From: Bryum argenteum
Lineage: Eukaryota; Streptophyta; Bryopsida; Bryales; Bryaceae
Assembly: GCA_037043015.1 (NCBI GenBank)
Contig: CM073324.1
Location: 22,336,097 to 22,400,096, forward strand
Length of the DNA stretch: 64,000 nt
Direction of reading: 5' to 3'
The notes beneath the pieces were generated by a model. It worked only from the letters and a program-made list of their open reading frames with translations, was not told where the DNA came from and searched no databases. Below, piece after piece: positions 10,039-21,389 of this stretch. Position 1 is the first letter of the stretch; the number at the start of each line of letters is the position of its first letter. Position numbers and translations under genes: made by a program.

Positions 10039-10829
10039 TTCCCTTCCACCAATTTATATTGAATTCTATCATCTTTTGACCATTCAACCTACCAACATGT
10101 TCATACAGACTAAGGTAGAGGAACCCATAGTCGATACAAACAGTGAAAATCATGGCAACTTTCTTTGATTGTGCATGGTGGCTTCCAGGTTTAGAATGGT
10201 TGCACTAAATTAAGCAGCAAAATTAGGTGGCTTGGTTATTGTTAGCCTTGTGCTCGGCTTTAAGCATGACCGGCCTCTAGTGAACGATAGTATCAACTAT
10301 TAGTTATGTGGTTAGCTTAATTACATCAGTTTCCATCATGGGAATTAGTGAATTTGTGTTTGTGAACTAGTCTTATAGTCATCGGTTACAGGTGAAGCTA
10401 CATATTGGTAACTAGTCCGGATCAACTTTTCACCTTTTTAATTTGTAGTAATTTCAATTTTGAGAAAAAAAAAATTGGAAAAATGTGCATTCTACCTAAA
10501 CCTTATTTCCCTATACAAGAAAATTTTCTCCCCATGAGTAATACAACTTCTACTATGCAAATCGCCTTAACTTATCGACTATGGGTTCCTCTACCTTAAA
10601 CATTGCTATTCATTACTATTCTCTCTATCACCGTGTAGTCCATGCCACGTTCTTGTATACATACTCAAATAGAAGGTTTCCCTTCCACCAATTTATATTG
10701 AATTCTATCATCTTTTGACCATTCAACCTACCAACATGTTCATACAGACTAAACATTGCTATTCATTACTATTCTCTCTATCACCGTGTAGTCCATGCCA
10801 CGTTCTTTGTATACATACTCAAATAGAAG
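10039..10829 (+). repeat. Recent tandem duplication (about 150-bp unit) split by an insertion
   Basis: Segment X (10039-10113) recurs at 10677-10751 with no difference I can see. Segment Y (about 10599-10675) recurs at about 10751-10829 with a single 1-bp indel. The order is X, inserted element, Y, X, Y, so a unit X+Y was duplicated in tandem and one copy then received the element at 10113-10596. The second copy preserves the uninterrupted X-Y junction. Confidence 0.85.
10113..10596. mobile_element. 484-bp MITE with 24-bp perfect terminal inverted repeats
   Basis: The left end starts AGGTAGAGGAACCCATAGTC and the right end is its exact complement; 24 bp match. The flanking sequence is TA (or TAA if the terminal A is excluded) on both sides. 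The empty site in the duplicated copy reads CAGACTAAACATTGC, which confirms clean insertion with a 2- or 3-bp target duplication. TA would suggest Tc1/mariner, TAA PIF/Harbinger. It has no coding capacity. Confidence 0.85.
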
Positions 10830-10895
10830 ATTTATTTAGCATTCGATTGTGTTACAATGCCACACATTTAACACAATCGAATGCTAATAAAATCT
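10828..10895. repeat. Hairpin: 27-bp arms, 14-nt loop
   Basis: The 19-bp core TTAGCATTCGATTGTGTTA at 10836-10854 is perfectly complementary to 10869-10887, and the outer 8 bp of each arm are nearly complementary. It begins exactly where the second Y segment of the tandem duplication ends. It could be a tiny foldback element or a precursor-like hairpin; nothing shows transcription. Confidence 0.7.
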
Positions 10896-10899
10896 AAGA

Positions 10900-12334
10900 G
10901 AATTGACGCTAATATTATTCTATTGATATAACCCAATCTTGATATTTTCTTGCAATTTAAATTTTATTCCTCAATGTTATTGACATGTATATTTACCTTA
11001 CATTTTAGAAGCTTTGGCACCTTGAATTTGCTCTTATGTTAGGCATAGGATTAAAGTGACTCTTATGTGAGTGTATCATGCACTCTATCAACGAATATGG
11101 CACCTTCTTTGTGCATCTTTGAACAACCGCTAATAAACAAAGTTGCTACTTACTAAATTTGCCTAAAATTTCTCAATAAATGTGAAGATAAGATAACCTT
11201 TGATGAATGGTTGAAGCATGTTTCACGTGTGCAAATTCCACGTGTGCTTAGAATTGTTGAACTTCTACAGTTTTAAGTTTTAAGAGTCACTTTACTTTTA
11301 CTTACTCATAGTATGATATTTTCTCATAAGTAATAAAGAGGATACAAATTTTTTTGAACTTCAGAGAGGTATTAAGCACTTGCTCACTCTTTCTCATTGG
11401 GAGGTGAAACCTCATAAGCGTTCTAGAGGATTTTCATATGTTTTTAACACTATTCGTGATTTATAGTTTTCCTTGTCTTAGAAGCTATTCACTCTCAAGC
11501 TTTAGAAGTAAAGTTAGGGTTAGAGATTAGGTAAAAATTTTAAGCTCTTTTTATTATTGGTTTTACCCTTAAACGTTCACATGTTTGTTTTTGAACTATG
11601 TACACTTGAAATTATAGTTTTCCTTTCTTACAAAGATTTACATGTACAAATAAATAATGAAGAAATTTCCATAGTGAGTACAATACCATATGCAATGACT
11701 ACAATCTGAAGTCCAAGTGCACGAAGCAAATTATGAATTACTATTGTAAGTTGACTTGCAAATAGCCAAAACAAATTATATTATTTTAACGACAGGCACT
11801 TGCCAAACAACCTCAAACATAAATATGGCCCTTGCAAGGCAAACTTATATTACTATTTTCATATATATATATATATATAACATTGGTGATTTTCTTTTCC
11901 TATTATATAGATATATTGTATCTCAAATAAGAATGTTCTATATTATCTAGGAAGAATGACTTGAGGTAATATAAATATTAAGGGTTATGTAAGCATTTCA
12001 TTGAGTTACCTCAAATGAGTTGAATAATCCCAAGTCTTTGATTTGTAATTAAAGAAAACCATGATATAGGCTCTATATATAAGTTCATTTGATTTACTTA
12101 TTGTGTTATGAATTAATGTTCTATTATATAGTTTGTAGAATGTGCGCGTATTCCTTGGACACATCTGATTCTTGTAATGCCTCCCCTTTAATTTCTCTAC
12201 TAACACTACCTCTCACACATCATTCGTGACGTGGTCACGTTAAAAGCTTTGATGTGGGCCATGTTTGGTTGATCAAGTTTTCAGGATTTGGCAAATCGGC
12301 GTTATTTATATCGCGGTTTGACATGGTCCAAAAC
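10900..12334. other. AT-rich intergenic DNA
   Basis: Contains a short AT microsatellite near 11860-11880. No gene recognised. Confidence 0.4.
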
Positions 12335-12544
12335 ACGAGATTCAACTTTGAATGTTACGATCTCACATATGGTAAGTAATTTGAAACTTAAATTTGGTAC
12401 ACACATACATGGACAAGTTAGGTACAAGATCTCACAATTAAATATCATGATCACATCAAAAGTTGAAAATTTTCATCTTGCATTGAAAAAGGGTGGTATT
12501 GAGGAATTTTGGCAGTTTTGGAGGATTTCAACTTTTGGGGTTAA
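12335..12544 (+). mobile_element. Partial TTAA-MITE (right half)
   Basis: Ends in CAACTTTTGGGGTTAA at 12544. The interior (CAACTTTGAATGTTACGATC, then TTGGTACACACATACATG, GTTAGGTACAAGATCTCAC, GAAAAAGGGTGGT) matches the right halves of the copies at 23443-24189 and 44686-45194. I could not find a left TTAA end, so it is truncated or its left part has diverged beyond recognition. Confidence 0.55.
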
Positions 12545-13489
12545 ATTTGAAAAAGCATTGGCACTATAGACTTGGAACAGAGGCCTTTTCTTAGGTCGAA
12601 GTCAATACTCTTTCCATACATCGACAAAGCCCTACAACCTTTACTCAACTTGACACTAAATATGGACATCATATACTTCTACAATCATATTACCAGAGGT
12701 AATGAACATTATTTGCCATGAGAAACTAAGTAACACTATAGTTAGTTTTTTATTTGGTTACAAATTGCATAAAGATTATTTGTCCAATTCAAAGTGTTTT
12801 TACTAAAAATGAATGGGTGCCATAAATAGAACTCCTAGAATTGCTATATGTTTACTTCTCTTGTAAACCTTGGATTACATTGAAACGTCATTTACAAATA
12901 TGTCATATATTAAAAAAATGTAGTTTTTGTGCACCTATGGTGAGTGCTCCAAAAAGAATAATCTAATTCCACTTATGGCACATCAAGTGTCAGAAGTTGC
13001 TATATTTCTTACATTTCTAGTAGTGAGCTACCATGTACTAGCCAGCTATTTTGTTCTCGTAATTTCACATAAACATTGTGAGGGCAATTTCTTGGGAAAA
13101 ATAAGAAATGACCACTTCCATGTATACTCAACAAAAGTAAAATATAAGAGAAATATTCTTCCAACTTGTCAAGGGGCACTATCTCTTCCCAAACCGGGAC
13201 CTTGACAAGTTTACGAACACCAAAATCCCAATATAGGTATCAAAAGAACAATATTGGCATGCCTTCTCGCCTTGGCAAGCCCAAAATTGTTAATTTGGAC
13301 TCTATAAAAAGAATGATGGAGCTAGGATTATCTTGTTAACAAGGTAGTGGTCTAGATTCCTTAAAATAAAATTTATTGGCTCTAATTAATCAATTGCACA
13401 ATCAATAGTAGGAGCACTGAAAAACTTCTTCTTATGAATGTATTTACTTAATATTTATCTTCAACATCTCATTCATCCCTATATAAGAG
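12545..13489. other. AT-rich intergenic DNA
   Basis: No gene, RNA or repeat partner recognised. Confidence 0.35.
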
Positions 13490-13770
13490 TAGTCTAAGAT
13501 AGAGTAGGTCTCAGAATGGAGCTCTAGTAATCTTCACTTATACGGACATGATAGCTACCCCTGCATTAGTACTATGTACTCAATGCCAAAATCATGGGGT
13601 AATACTTTAGGGCACCGTGTAAGGAACACCTATATTTCCAACTTCATATATTCATAGCTCATCATAGAAGAGTCCAAAAATGATGATTCCACTTGCTCAT
13701 CTTTGAACTGATTTTCCCATGTACAAAATTTGTTTGCATTGGTAATATCCCTACTTGGAATAAGTCATTT
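13490..13770 (+). repeat. Dispersed ~300-bp repeat, copy 1
   Basis: Shares, in the same order, the blocks AATCTTCACT..GACATGATAGC, ATGTACTCAATG, TAGGGCACC, GGAACACCTATATT, TTCATAGCTCAT, GAGTCCAAAAATGATGATTC and TTTCCCATG with the copies at 24330-24610, 33105-33954, 40850-41010 and 44380-44640. It is non-coding. Its ends and class are not clear. Confidence 0.6.
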
Positions 13771-14211
13771 TGAGGCGCCTAGACTAGCAGCTGCAAAGGC
13801 AAAGAGTTTGTGATACATCTCAAGGTGGCCACAATTAAGGAGGTAGAGGCCGAGGTCACTATAGCTAGACCAATATGAGTTGATGCCTTAAAGGCTTTTC
13901 TAGCATGCAAGGAAAACAGCATTGGGACTACCACTTTACAAGGGTAGTAACATGTTACCATTAGTCTAGTGCAGTGAGACCTTTCAAGTAAAAGCACAAA
14001 AAAAACACAACCCCCTCCAAGTAGTTTGCTACTTTCACGATTGTATTTCTCTCAATTGATTAATACATTGATTGGTTAAGAAAAAAAAATTAAAAAAATT
14101 AAAAAATTAAAAAAAGAAAAGAAAAAAAAAAGAGCTGTTATTAAACACCTTCCTATACCTACCAAAACTTAAACTTTGACGGATTTTGTTACCTCCTCCA
14201 CAATGAATGCT

Positions 14212-14477
14212 TTAACCCCTAACTTTCCTTAAAACCCGAAACGGGTTTTGGAGGTTCCCGCAGGAGAAAAACTCAGCCAACTTTGACCATTATAATCTCA
14301 CAAAAGGGGAAGAATGAACGGTTCAAATTTGGTACGTGAGAAGAAGGTCAAGTGAACTTTGAGATCTTACGGTTGAATCTTTTGGATAATGCTTAGATTG
14401 AGAGTTTTTGTTAAATTTAAAAGAAGGTCAAATTTTGTGACTTACACCCTTTTGCAAGAAGGAAATTTAGGGGTTAA
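14212..14477 (+). mobile_element. TTAA-MITE, 266 bp
   Basis: The left end is TTAACCCCTAACTTTCC and the complement of the right end is TTAACCCCTAAATTTCC. The interior carries CAACTTTGACCATTATAATC, AACGGTTCAAATTTGGTACG and AGATCTTACGGTTGAATCTT, all shared with the copy at 25979-26246. TTAA is at both ends. Non-autonomous. An A-rich low-complexity run (14082-14133) lies just upstream. Confidence 0.85.
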
Positions 14478-15415
14478 ATCTATCTTACTAGCGCCTGCAA
14501 TTTCAAATTACACTATTCATGCCAATGTAGGGCAGAAATTCATATAATACTTTTCTAGTCAAAAGTGGGTACGTGTAGATGAAATTAGGTTAGAGATTAT
14601 AATCTCAAAAATTTCAATCTTTCATGACTATGCCCAAATTGGTGGGCACAATCCTTTTTTCAGTTTATTATTATTATTTTTATATATGGCAGAACAGTGG
14701 CAGTGGAATGCAGATTGAATCGACATGTTTGGATCGTGGGAGTGGATGCTGTCAACTAAGTAAAGTTAAATAATTAATTAAGCTCCAAGTGGGTCAAGAT
14801 TAAATGTGCAGTACTGTACGAGCATTTGACCAAGTCACCTGTCCACTCATTTGACCAAGTTGGTTTAGAAAAAAATTAAAAAATAAATAAATATCAGGAC
14901 GATGAAGGAGTCTACTCCTCTGATTTGAGAAACACCATGATTTGCTAAAAATGGTTGGATTTTCTTTAATGGTCTGGATTTCCTGTACACGCGGTTGGGT
15001 GTTCTTCAATGTGGATTACTCATTCTTTTCGAGATGAGTGTTTGAACCAAATCTTGATTATTTTCAGAGATTGTGGGTCCCATTATACTACGAACATATA
15101 CTAAGAAAATTCATATCAATTTCATGGTCATGGCTTTTGGCCACAAGCAGTTACATTCATAAATCAAAAATGAACTTTTGAGTGGCTTAATCACTCTTGT
15201 AGTGTATCTAGGGAGGGGTAAAGGAGCTCCCTAGTTTTTAATGTATTGGTTCAGATCGTCAAGGAGTATTTCAAATGAATAATTTGGGGCAACACACCCC
15301 AATTCTGAATTCAAAATCATCAAAAACGGTCTTTGGAGGGTCTCCACGGATTCTAGGGTGCCTACCTGAGAGCTACCACGAACCATTGCCCAGATATGTG
15401 AGTGCTGGAAGTCTC
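14478..15415. other. Intergenic DNA
   Basis: AT-rich, then increasingly GC-rich toward 15300 as the gene island begins. No gene recognised. Confidence 0.35.
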
Positions 15416-15479
15416 TACAGGGTTATCCCGCAAAGGAGGTAGAGTTAACTCTACCTCCTCTTTAGGGGATAACCCTGTA
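15416..15479. repeat. 64-bp imperfect palindrome upstream of gene
   Basis: TACAGGGTTATCCC at the left pairs with GGGATAACCCTGTA at the right. The inner GAGGTAGAGTT/AACTCTACCTC pairs perfectly, with only the connecting 6-8 nt unequal. It lies about 600 bp upstream of the start at 16076. It could be a foldback MITE or a promoter-region cruciform. Confidence 0.7.
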
Positions 15480-16075
15480 CGAATCTGAAGTTGGTGCGGT
15501 TTTAGGTGCGGTACCATAATCCGGGTTAGTTTCCACCTATACTCCACGTCACGCAAAGGCCGGCCCGTCCCCATCTCCCACGTCACCTCCCGCCTCAAAA
15601 TTCCCGCCACACCACCCTCACGTTACGTCGCGGCCGACAGCTGGACAGAAAGATACTCCCAAGACCGCGGACGACCTGGGGCACCCACCACCTTCGCTCC
15701 GCGGCAACCGGTGCCCGTGCATGTCGGCGCTCTCCTGTGAAGAAAAGAAAAGCGGTTCGATCGGGACATGCACAGAAATCCGTCTCAAGCTCCTTCCGAG
15801 CTCCTTCTTCGCAAAGATTTTGCTTATGTCACTTGCCTGACCCGATCCTGCAGTTTTGGGTTGCGTCGGTGAGAAGTGACGGCGTCGGGTCGCGTAACTG
15901 CAGCCAGGAATCCGCTCCTTTGATGCCGCCTGACCCCGCTACTTGCTTGCTCAGCATCGTCGGTACTGTACCCACCTTCATCTGCTCCTTTCAGACGCAA
16001 GTCGGCCCCGATCTTTGCACACTTTTGTAGCTTAGTCTGTGCAAGATGTTGAGGTTTTGAGTTTGCGATCGAGCG

Positions 16076-16672
16076 ATGGTGGATGAGAGCTGGTTCAAGG
16101 GCAAGGGCGGTGCGATGGGAGTGCGATTGAGCGATGGCAGCGGGAAGCGGGGTGGTCGAGAGATTATGGATCAAGTGATGTGTTGTTGCGGGCCACGCTG
16201 GGGCCGGAAGTACAGTACCGTGGACGAGAATAGTTCAACATCGCCACCGGAGCTGCGAACGAAAGGGAGGTGGCAGGTGGACGAGGACGACGAGTATTTC
16301 AAGCCGCCGGTATGGAAGCAGATCATGCTCAAGGTGAAGGCGCAAGCGCGGCAAGCTAACTGCGGCACCAATAGCGGGCATTGGGAGAATTACGACTCTC
16401 AGAGCTACAAGAAGAACTTCGACAACGGGGAGTTTGAGGCGAATACTGAGTTTGATGACAAGTTAGGGTTGAAGGAGCAGGCCATGTTGCAGACCCTCGC
16501 TTCTACTCGATCTCTTGATGGTTCTGATGCTGATTTTCAAGTGCTTGTCAAGAGCAACCCTCCCAGTGCTCTCTCGCCTTTGCCTGTCAATCGCTCCAAG
16601 GACGACTTCGTCCCTATTTGGCAACGGCGTGCTTCCAGCCCCGTCACCCTCGATGTCCGCCACCGAGCATGA
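16076..16672 (+). CDS. Conserved plant-type small protein, function unknown
   Basis: Single-exon frame of 198 residues. The N-terminus is Gly/Ser/Lys-rich and includes MCCCGPRWGRKY (from about residue 34), where clustered cysteines could be lipidated. An acidic stretch (DEDDEYFKPPVWKQIMLKVK, about residues 64-83) is followed by YDSQSYKKNFDNGEF (about 103-117). That layout, a short 'VWKQI' helix and a 'YDxxSYxxNFDxG' block, resembles small plant-specific proteins of unknown function that I recall only in general terms. No catalytic motif or transmembrane segment is seen. The start at 16076 is the first Met after a stop. A later Met at about residue 31 is an alternative, since the sequence around the first Met (GCGATCGAGCGATGG) is nearly repeated 50 bp downstream. 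A long 3' region without genes follows. Confidence 0.7.
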   Translation: MVDESWFKGKGGAMGVRLSDGSGKRGGREIMDQVMCCCGPRWGRKYSTVDENSSTSPPELRTKGRWQVDEDDEYFKPPVWKQIMLKVKAQARQANCGTNSGHWENYDSQSYKKNFDNGEFEANTEFDDKLGLKEQAMLQTLASTRSLDGSDADFQVLVKSNPPSALSPLPVNRSKDDFVPIWQRRASSPVTLDVRHRA

Positions 16673-16757
16673 CAGCTTCGTTACAATTTTTTCAATACTT
16701 CCGACCAGGATTTCTTCACTCTTACCTACTACTTTGAAGATGTATATACCGTAGCTA

Positions 16758-17300
16758 CAGGAGCCAACTCAAATTTTGTATCACTGTTTGAATCTCGTAT
16801 ACAATGTCACTTGGAGGTTGCTTAATGAGGCTGCAGACTCTCAGTTGAGGGTTCTTTTGATTCAATGTAATTCAAATTCTCCAGTTCATGTGATGTTCTG
16901 GTCAGTACTTATTGTTCAGGACTTTTGAACTTTGTGTGTATGTGGGTAATCTTTAGACGAAGTATACAACTCCCGACATGTTTAGGTTCAGGAGCCAACT
17001 CAATTTTTGTCTTTAATCTTGTACACAATGTTACTGGGAGGTTGCAGAATTGAGGCTTATGCTCTTAGAGCATGCTTGTCCATTGTAGTTTACATGCTTC
17101 AGGTTACGTGATTTTGTCGTATGAGCTTGTTTGTGACACCTGAAGGTTGTTCTAGATGTGCTCCTGTATGTACTTTTGAAGCGAAGTGTGTGCAGGGTTT
17201 AAAGTGCATGTTGATCCACATGCTCCCGGTGAAGTGATTTTGTTGCTGAGCTCGTTTGTGGATTCTGAAAATTGTTGTATGTGGGTTTGATCAGGCTAAA
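16758..17300 (+). repeat. Decayed tandem duplications downstream of the 16-kb gene
   Basis: CAGGAGCCAACTCAA..TTTTGT, a TACACAATGT..ACT block and GGAGGTTGC occur around 16758-16835 and again about 231 bp later (16989-17060). GTGATTTTGT..TGAGCT(T/C)GTTTGTG repeats at about 17110 and 17232. These probably include the 3' UTR of the gene at 16076-16672. Confidence 0.5.
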
Positions 17301-17847
17301 GGAAAGTGTTGTGATTGATAGATTTCTCGACATGGTTATTTTTTCAACTTAGATTCCTGTTTACTAAATTTGAAATTCACTGTTGAATCCACGTTGTCAA
17401 CTTCAAAATTTGGCTTGATCCAAACAGGCGATTCTCCTTTTTACACGGTGTTCTATTTCTTGAAGTTCATGAACTCAGGGAAGTGTTGCAATTGGCTACG
17501 TCCATGGACCCAGACGATCGTGTTTCATTGAGTGCATGATGTAAACTTCCCGGAGGCTGCTACCGCTTTTGCTTTCGAGGAGGCGTGTACTTCGCTGTAG
17601 GCATCTCTTGCCCTCAGATTAAGCTACCCCTAGATAGACATGGAATATAGATAGCAAATCCAAACTAACATGACGTCGTCCTCGTCATTTCTGACTTCGC
17701 ATGAACAGTCTGTTATTTTTATTGATTGAAATTACTGAAAATTCGCGCTCTCCTTATTGATTTAGAAACTCTCTTAATGATATTCATTATTCATTGCTTA
17801 CCAGCGTTGATTAGAAGAGAGTATTACAACTTTGAGGTACAAAGTAA

Positions 17848-18072
17848 ATGTACTGCAGTGTTCCAAGGTTTTTGGAGCCGGCGAAACTGAAGACTAAGGT
17901 TCGTCAAGGCGGGGGCCGGTGCAGTGAGGCTTCGGTGGCGAAGCAACTGAAGATTTGTGGCAAACAATGCACGCGTTGCATCGGTGACTCGATACCAACT
18001 CAATGGACATCAGAACGCGGACAGGAATGCCCGAATAACCTCGACTTTGCCCTACGCATCATCAGAGGTTAG
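17848..18072 (+). CDS. Short ORF, uncertain
   Basis: A 74-residue frame in a relatively GC-rich patch between two genes. It is basic with several Cys (CGKQCTRC, about residues 37-44), which could resemble a zinc-binding knuckle, but I recognise no family. It may be transcribed non-coding sequence or an exon of an unrecognised gene. Confidence 0.2.
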   Translation: MYCSVPRFLEPAKLKTKVRQGGGRCSEASVAKQLKICGKQCTRCIGDSIPTQWTSERGQECPNNLDFALRIIRG

Positions 18073-19267
18073 CTGCTTCCCATGAATCTAGTCAGAAACC
18101 TGGATTTCCAAAACTCGATTGAGCATTGCGAGGTGGGATTTGATGAATTCGTCATGATCGATTCGTCAACGAGGTCTCTCTTCCCCTGGTGAATCCACCC
18201 TGGTTTCTAGTGTTAGGTACTCGGTATTTGATCATGTCAGAGTAGCACACATCAGATCGTGACTAATGACAGATATTGCTTGTAATCTGAGCTACCATCT
18301 CCTTTCCTGCTAGCCTTTTGTCGAATTCATCAAATCTAATGTAAGGTTCTTGTGAAGTACGGAACACTCCTCTTTCGCTTGACAAATCATTCTGAGTAAA
18401 TCCCGATCTAGTAAGCGATCTTCAGTCTCAAAACCACATGGTTGTAGAGGCAGGGTGCTACTCCAGCCAAACAATTACCCAACCGCAAGGCCACTAGAAG
18501 ATATTCCTACCATTTTTCTGGTAGAAGTACATGAGTACACTTCATAGGTGGGTGTATACTTGTTAATATGGGTTTACTTGTTGGTATGGCTCGTACACTA
18601 ATTCCACCTTTCCACTATTATTTTCCTGTTACTCGTTTATGTGGACGCTATCAAGTGGGAATGAACACCAATATCTCCAGTTTTGCCACATTCTCTTTCC
18701 TCTTTGTCTTCTTCGGAGTTTGGAAATCCTCCTTATCTAATCCATAACTTCAACTGGAACCAGAAACCCCGGATTAATGAAACTGAGAACTTAAAACCTA
18801 AAACCCCAAATCTAAACCCCTGTACCTCTGTTCTGGTACGCCTCACTCTTACATGAATGTGATGAGACCCTGGTCTTTCCCGTACATGTGCAGCAATGCG
18901 ACATCCAGACATTTAGGAATTAAAGAGTGAAGAACCACTTACAAAGTCCGGAAGACTTCGAAAAGCTCCGACATAGCATGGCCATGGACAGCACGAGACA
19001 AACTTCCCGCTTCACTCACCACCGTCCATTTGCTGTTGAACGACGTCACCATTGTGTGAGCATTAACGCATTCATGCAATGACCATGAAAGACCGTCACC
19101 TTTCTTGCGTGAATAGTTAAAAGTGGCGTTCTGAATTTCAAGTCAACGTGGTCATTATTTGACCAAATTCTTTCAAAGTCAGCCACCTCTTTACTTCTTC
19201 CAACCATTGTCATCCGATTGAACCTCGCACGGCAATCGCCCCAGAGTGATCCAGAGAGGGAGGAGCT
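18073..19267. other. Intergenic and promoter region of the reductase gene
   Basis: No coding frame of note. The last part must contain the promoter and 5' UTR of the reductase at 19268, but no single element can be assigned with confidence. Confidence 0.35.
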
Positions 19268-20610
19268 ATGGCGATCGAGACTGTGCGCAACAAGCAAGTG
19301 AAGCTGAAGCAATACGCACCGGAAGTCCTCACGGAATCCGACTTCGAAGTGGCAGCAAGCGAGATCAGTTTGGAGCTCCAACAAAGCTCATCCGATGACG
19401 TTCTCGTGAAGAATCTGTACCTGTCGTGTGATCCTTACATGCGCCATCGCTTGACTGGCCTCAATTACTCACACCACCCTTCTTTCAAAATCGGCCAGGT
19501 AGCGTACCTTCTAGCATTTGGCACTGAACCCTAAGTATCCTTTATCACCTGCACATTCCTGAGCTTCCAATTATGTACTGGAAGATTAGAATCAGACATG
19601 AAGATTGTAAGATTGAATGGCTGATAGCTGGTGCAAGCAGGTGCTAGAAGGTTTTGGGGTGAGCGAAGTGGTGGTTTCCGGGAACCCTAATTTCAAGCCA
19701 GGCGACCATGTGACCTCATGGACGAAATGGGAGGAGTACACCGTCATTGTCGAGGGGAAGGGGTTGAAGACCATCGACCGTTCGGTACCAGCGCCGCTGT
19801 CTTACTACGTGGGCGCTCTCGGAATGCCGGGGTTCACAGCATACGTTGGTTTACACGAAGTTTTGAAGCCGAAGAAAGGCGAAACCATCTTCGTCTCTGC
19901 AGCTTCGGGAGCTGTGGGCCAAATGGTTGGCCAGCTCGCTCGAGAAGCTGGCTTATACGTCGTCGGCAGCGCTGGCTCCCAAGACAAGGTTAGCAAGCAA
20001 GCAATCGGTGATCGTTTTTTCGGTGACAAGCATTCGGTGAACGTTGCTCTGACAAATGCTTGATTGCATCAGATTGAGTTGTTGACGAGCAAGCTTGGGT
20101 ATAACGCGGCATTCGACTACAAGGAGGAAAAAGACATCAATGCTGCTCTCAGGAGGTACGAATCCTCAACCAAGCTCTCTGGTTTGTTTGTCGATTTCAA
20201 GCTACAGAGATGAAATGGTGTTTTTCTTGTGCAGGTACTGCCCTCGTGGTATTGACATGTACTTCGAGAATGTGGGCGGCAAGACGTTAGATGCGGTGAT
20301 TGACAACATGAACCCGTTCGGGCGAGTAGCAGTGTGTGGATTGATCGCGCAGTGGACAGACGGCAAGGCCGAAGGTGGTCTTTTGAATTTGTATCAACTG
20401 ATCAGCAAACGCATTAGGATGCAGGGGTTCTTGCAGTCGGATTATCAACATTTGCAGCCGAAGTTCATGGAGCTTATGGCTGGGTACCTGAAGCAGGACA
20501 AACTGGTGTACTTGGAAGATATCGCCCAAGGCCTCGATAATGCTCCTGATGCTTTCTGTCGCATGATGAAGGGATCCAAAATCGGCAAGCAAATTATTCA
20601 AGTCATGTGA
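19268..20610 (+). CDS. NADP-dependent alkenal double-bond reductase (P1-like MDR family)
   Basis: Reduces the C=C bond of alpha,beta-unsaturated aldehydes and ketones with NADPH; plant P1/AER-type enzymes detoxify lipid-derived carbonyls in the cytosol and some act on phenylpropanoid aldehydes. Four exons with GT-AG introns: 19268-19498, 19641-19988, 20073-20155, 20235-20610. They join to 345 residues, the usual family length. Diagnostic segments are VLVKNLYLSCDPYMRHRLTG in exon 1, the NADP-binding AASGAVGQMVGQLA (about residues 164-177) followed by YVVGSAGS, and YFENVGGKTLDAV in exon 4. The zinc ligands of alcohol dehydrogenases are absent, as expected for this branch. The start is the first Met, giving the family's normal N-terminus. 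It converges on UBL5. The exact substrate cannot be told from sequence. Confidence 0.93.
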
Positions 20611-21167
20611 TTATCAGATTCTTATATTCTTTTTGTACATGAACTGAGGCCTTATTATGTATACGAATTCACCCAATCTTCCTTTCTTTCCAGAGATCCT
20701 TCATCACCAAAGCTAATTTGTGATTCAATTTTCATGTACCCACAGTGATAGCATCGGTTTAGAAACACAGATAGATTTACTTTCAACATTTACTACAAAT
20801 TGTAGAAGATTACAAAAATGATGCTATCACTTGGTTTATCCTTCCTAATTACTTTGCCTATGCACAGAAATTGCTTACATTGCTAGCTTCACAGGTTATC
20901 TTATTGTTGTTACAATAGTCCCTCAAGATTCTCAAGTTGCAAAATACCAGAAGGTTCACCTGTGAATATTGACTCTTCTGCACTTGGGATAGTATCTACT
21001 GGTGAGTCCATATCTTGATAAGGTTCTCACAGTCTGCATATGCATGCGTCTTCATCATCTTACGGATTTGAGTGTAGAACCAAAGCTTCTGCTTAGCGTG
21101 CTCCTGAAAGGGAGGGATGCCGAATCAACGGACATAGTTGAGGAGGTGATGGTGAAGGTTAGTTGAT

Positions 21168-21389
21168 TTAGTTGTAGTAAAGCTCGAGGCCCATGCCGTC
21201 GTGAACCTCGTAGTCAGCCAACGTGATGTGGTCCTTGTAAATGGTGTACCATTTCTGGATGCGGATCTTTTCAGGGCGCGTGCCTGTCTGGGCTGCCACC
21301 AGCTTCTTCAAGTCTCCGATGGTGTCATCCGGATTGCACTTCACGCGAACCTTCTTCCCCAACCTGTCGTTGAGCACCACCTCGATCAT
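21168..21389 (-). CDS. UBL5: Ubiquitin-like protein 5 (UBL5/Hub1)
   Basis: A 73-residue, single-exon coding sequence with the full ubiquitin-like fold and no tail beyond it: [16 protein letters not shown] at the start, [16 protein letters not shown] in the helix and a Tyr-Tyr-Asn end where ubiquitin has Gly-Gly. The family is non-conjugated; it binds spliceosomal proteins through the HIND motif and supports pre-mRNA splicing, with a mitochondrial stress role in animals. The length equals that of eukaryotic UBL5. The stop is 558 bp from the stop of the convergent reductase gene. A 5' UTR intron is possible just upstream (AG/GT-like sites near 21400) but not proven. Confidence 0.95.
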   Translation of the reverse strand: MIEVVLNDRLGKKVRVKCNPDDTIGDLKKLVAAQTGTRPEKIRIQKWYTIYKDHITLADYEVHDGMGLELYYN

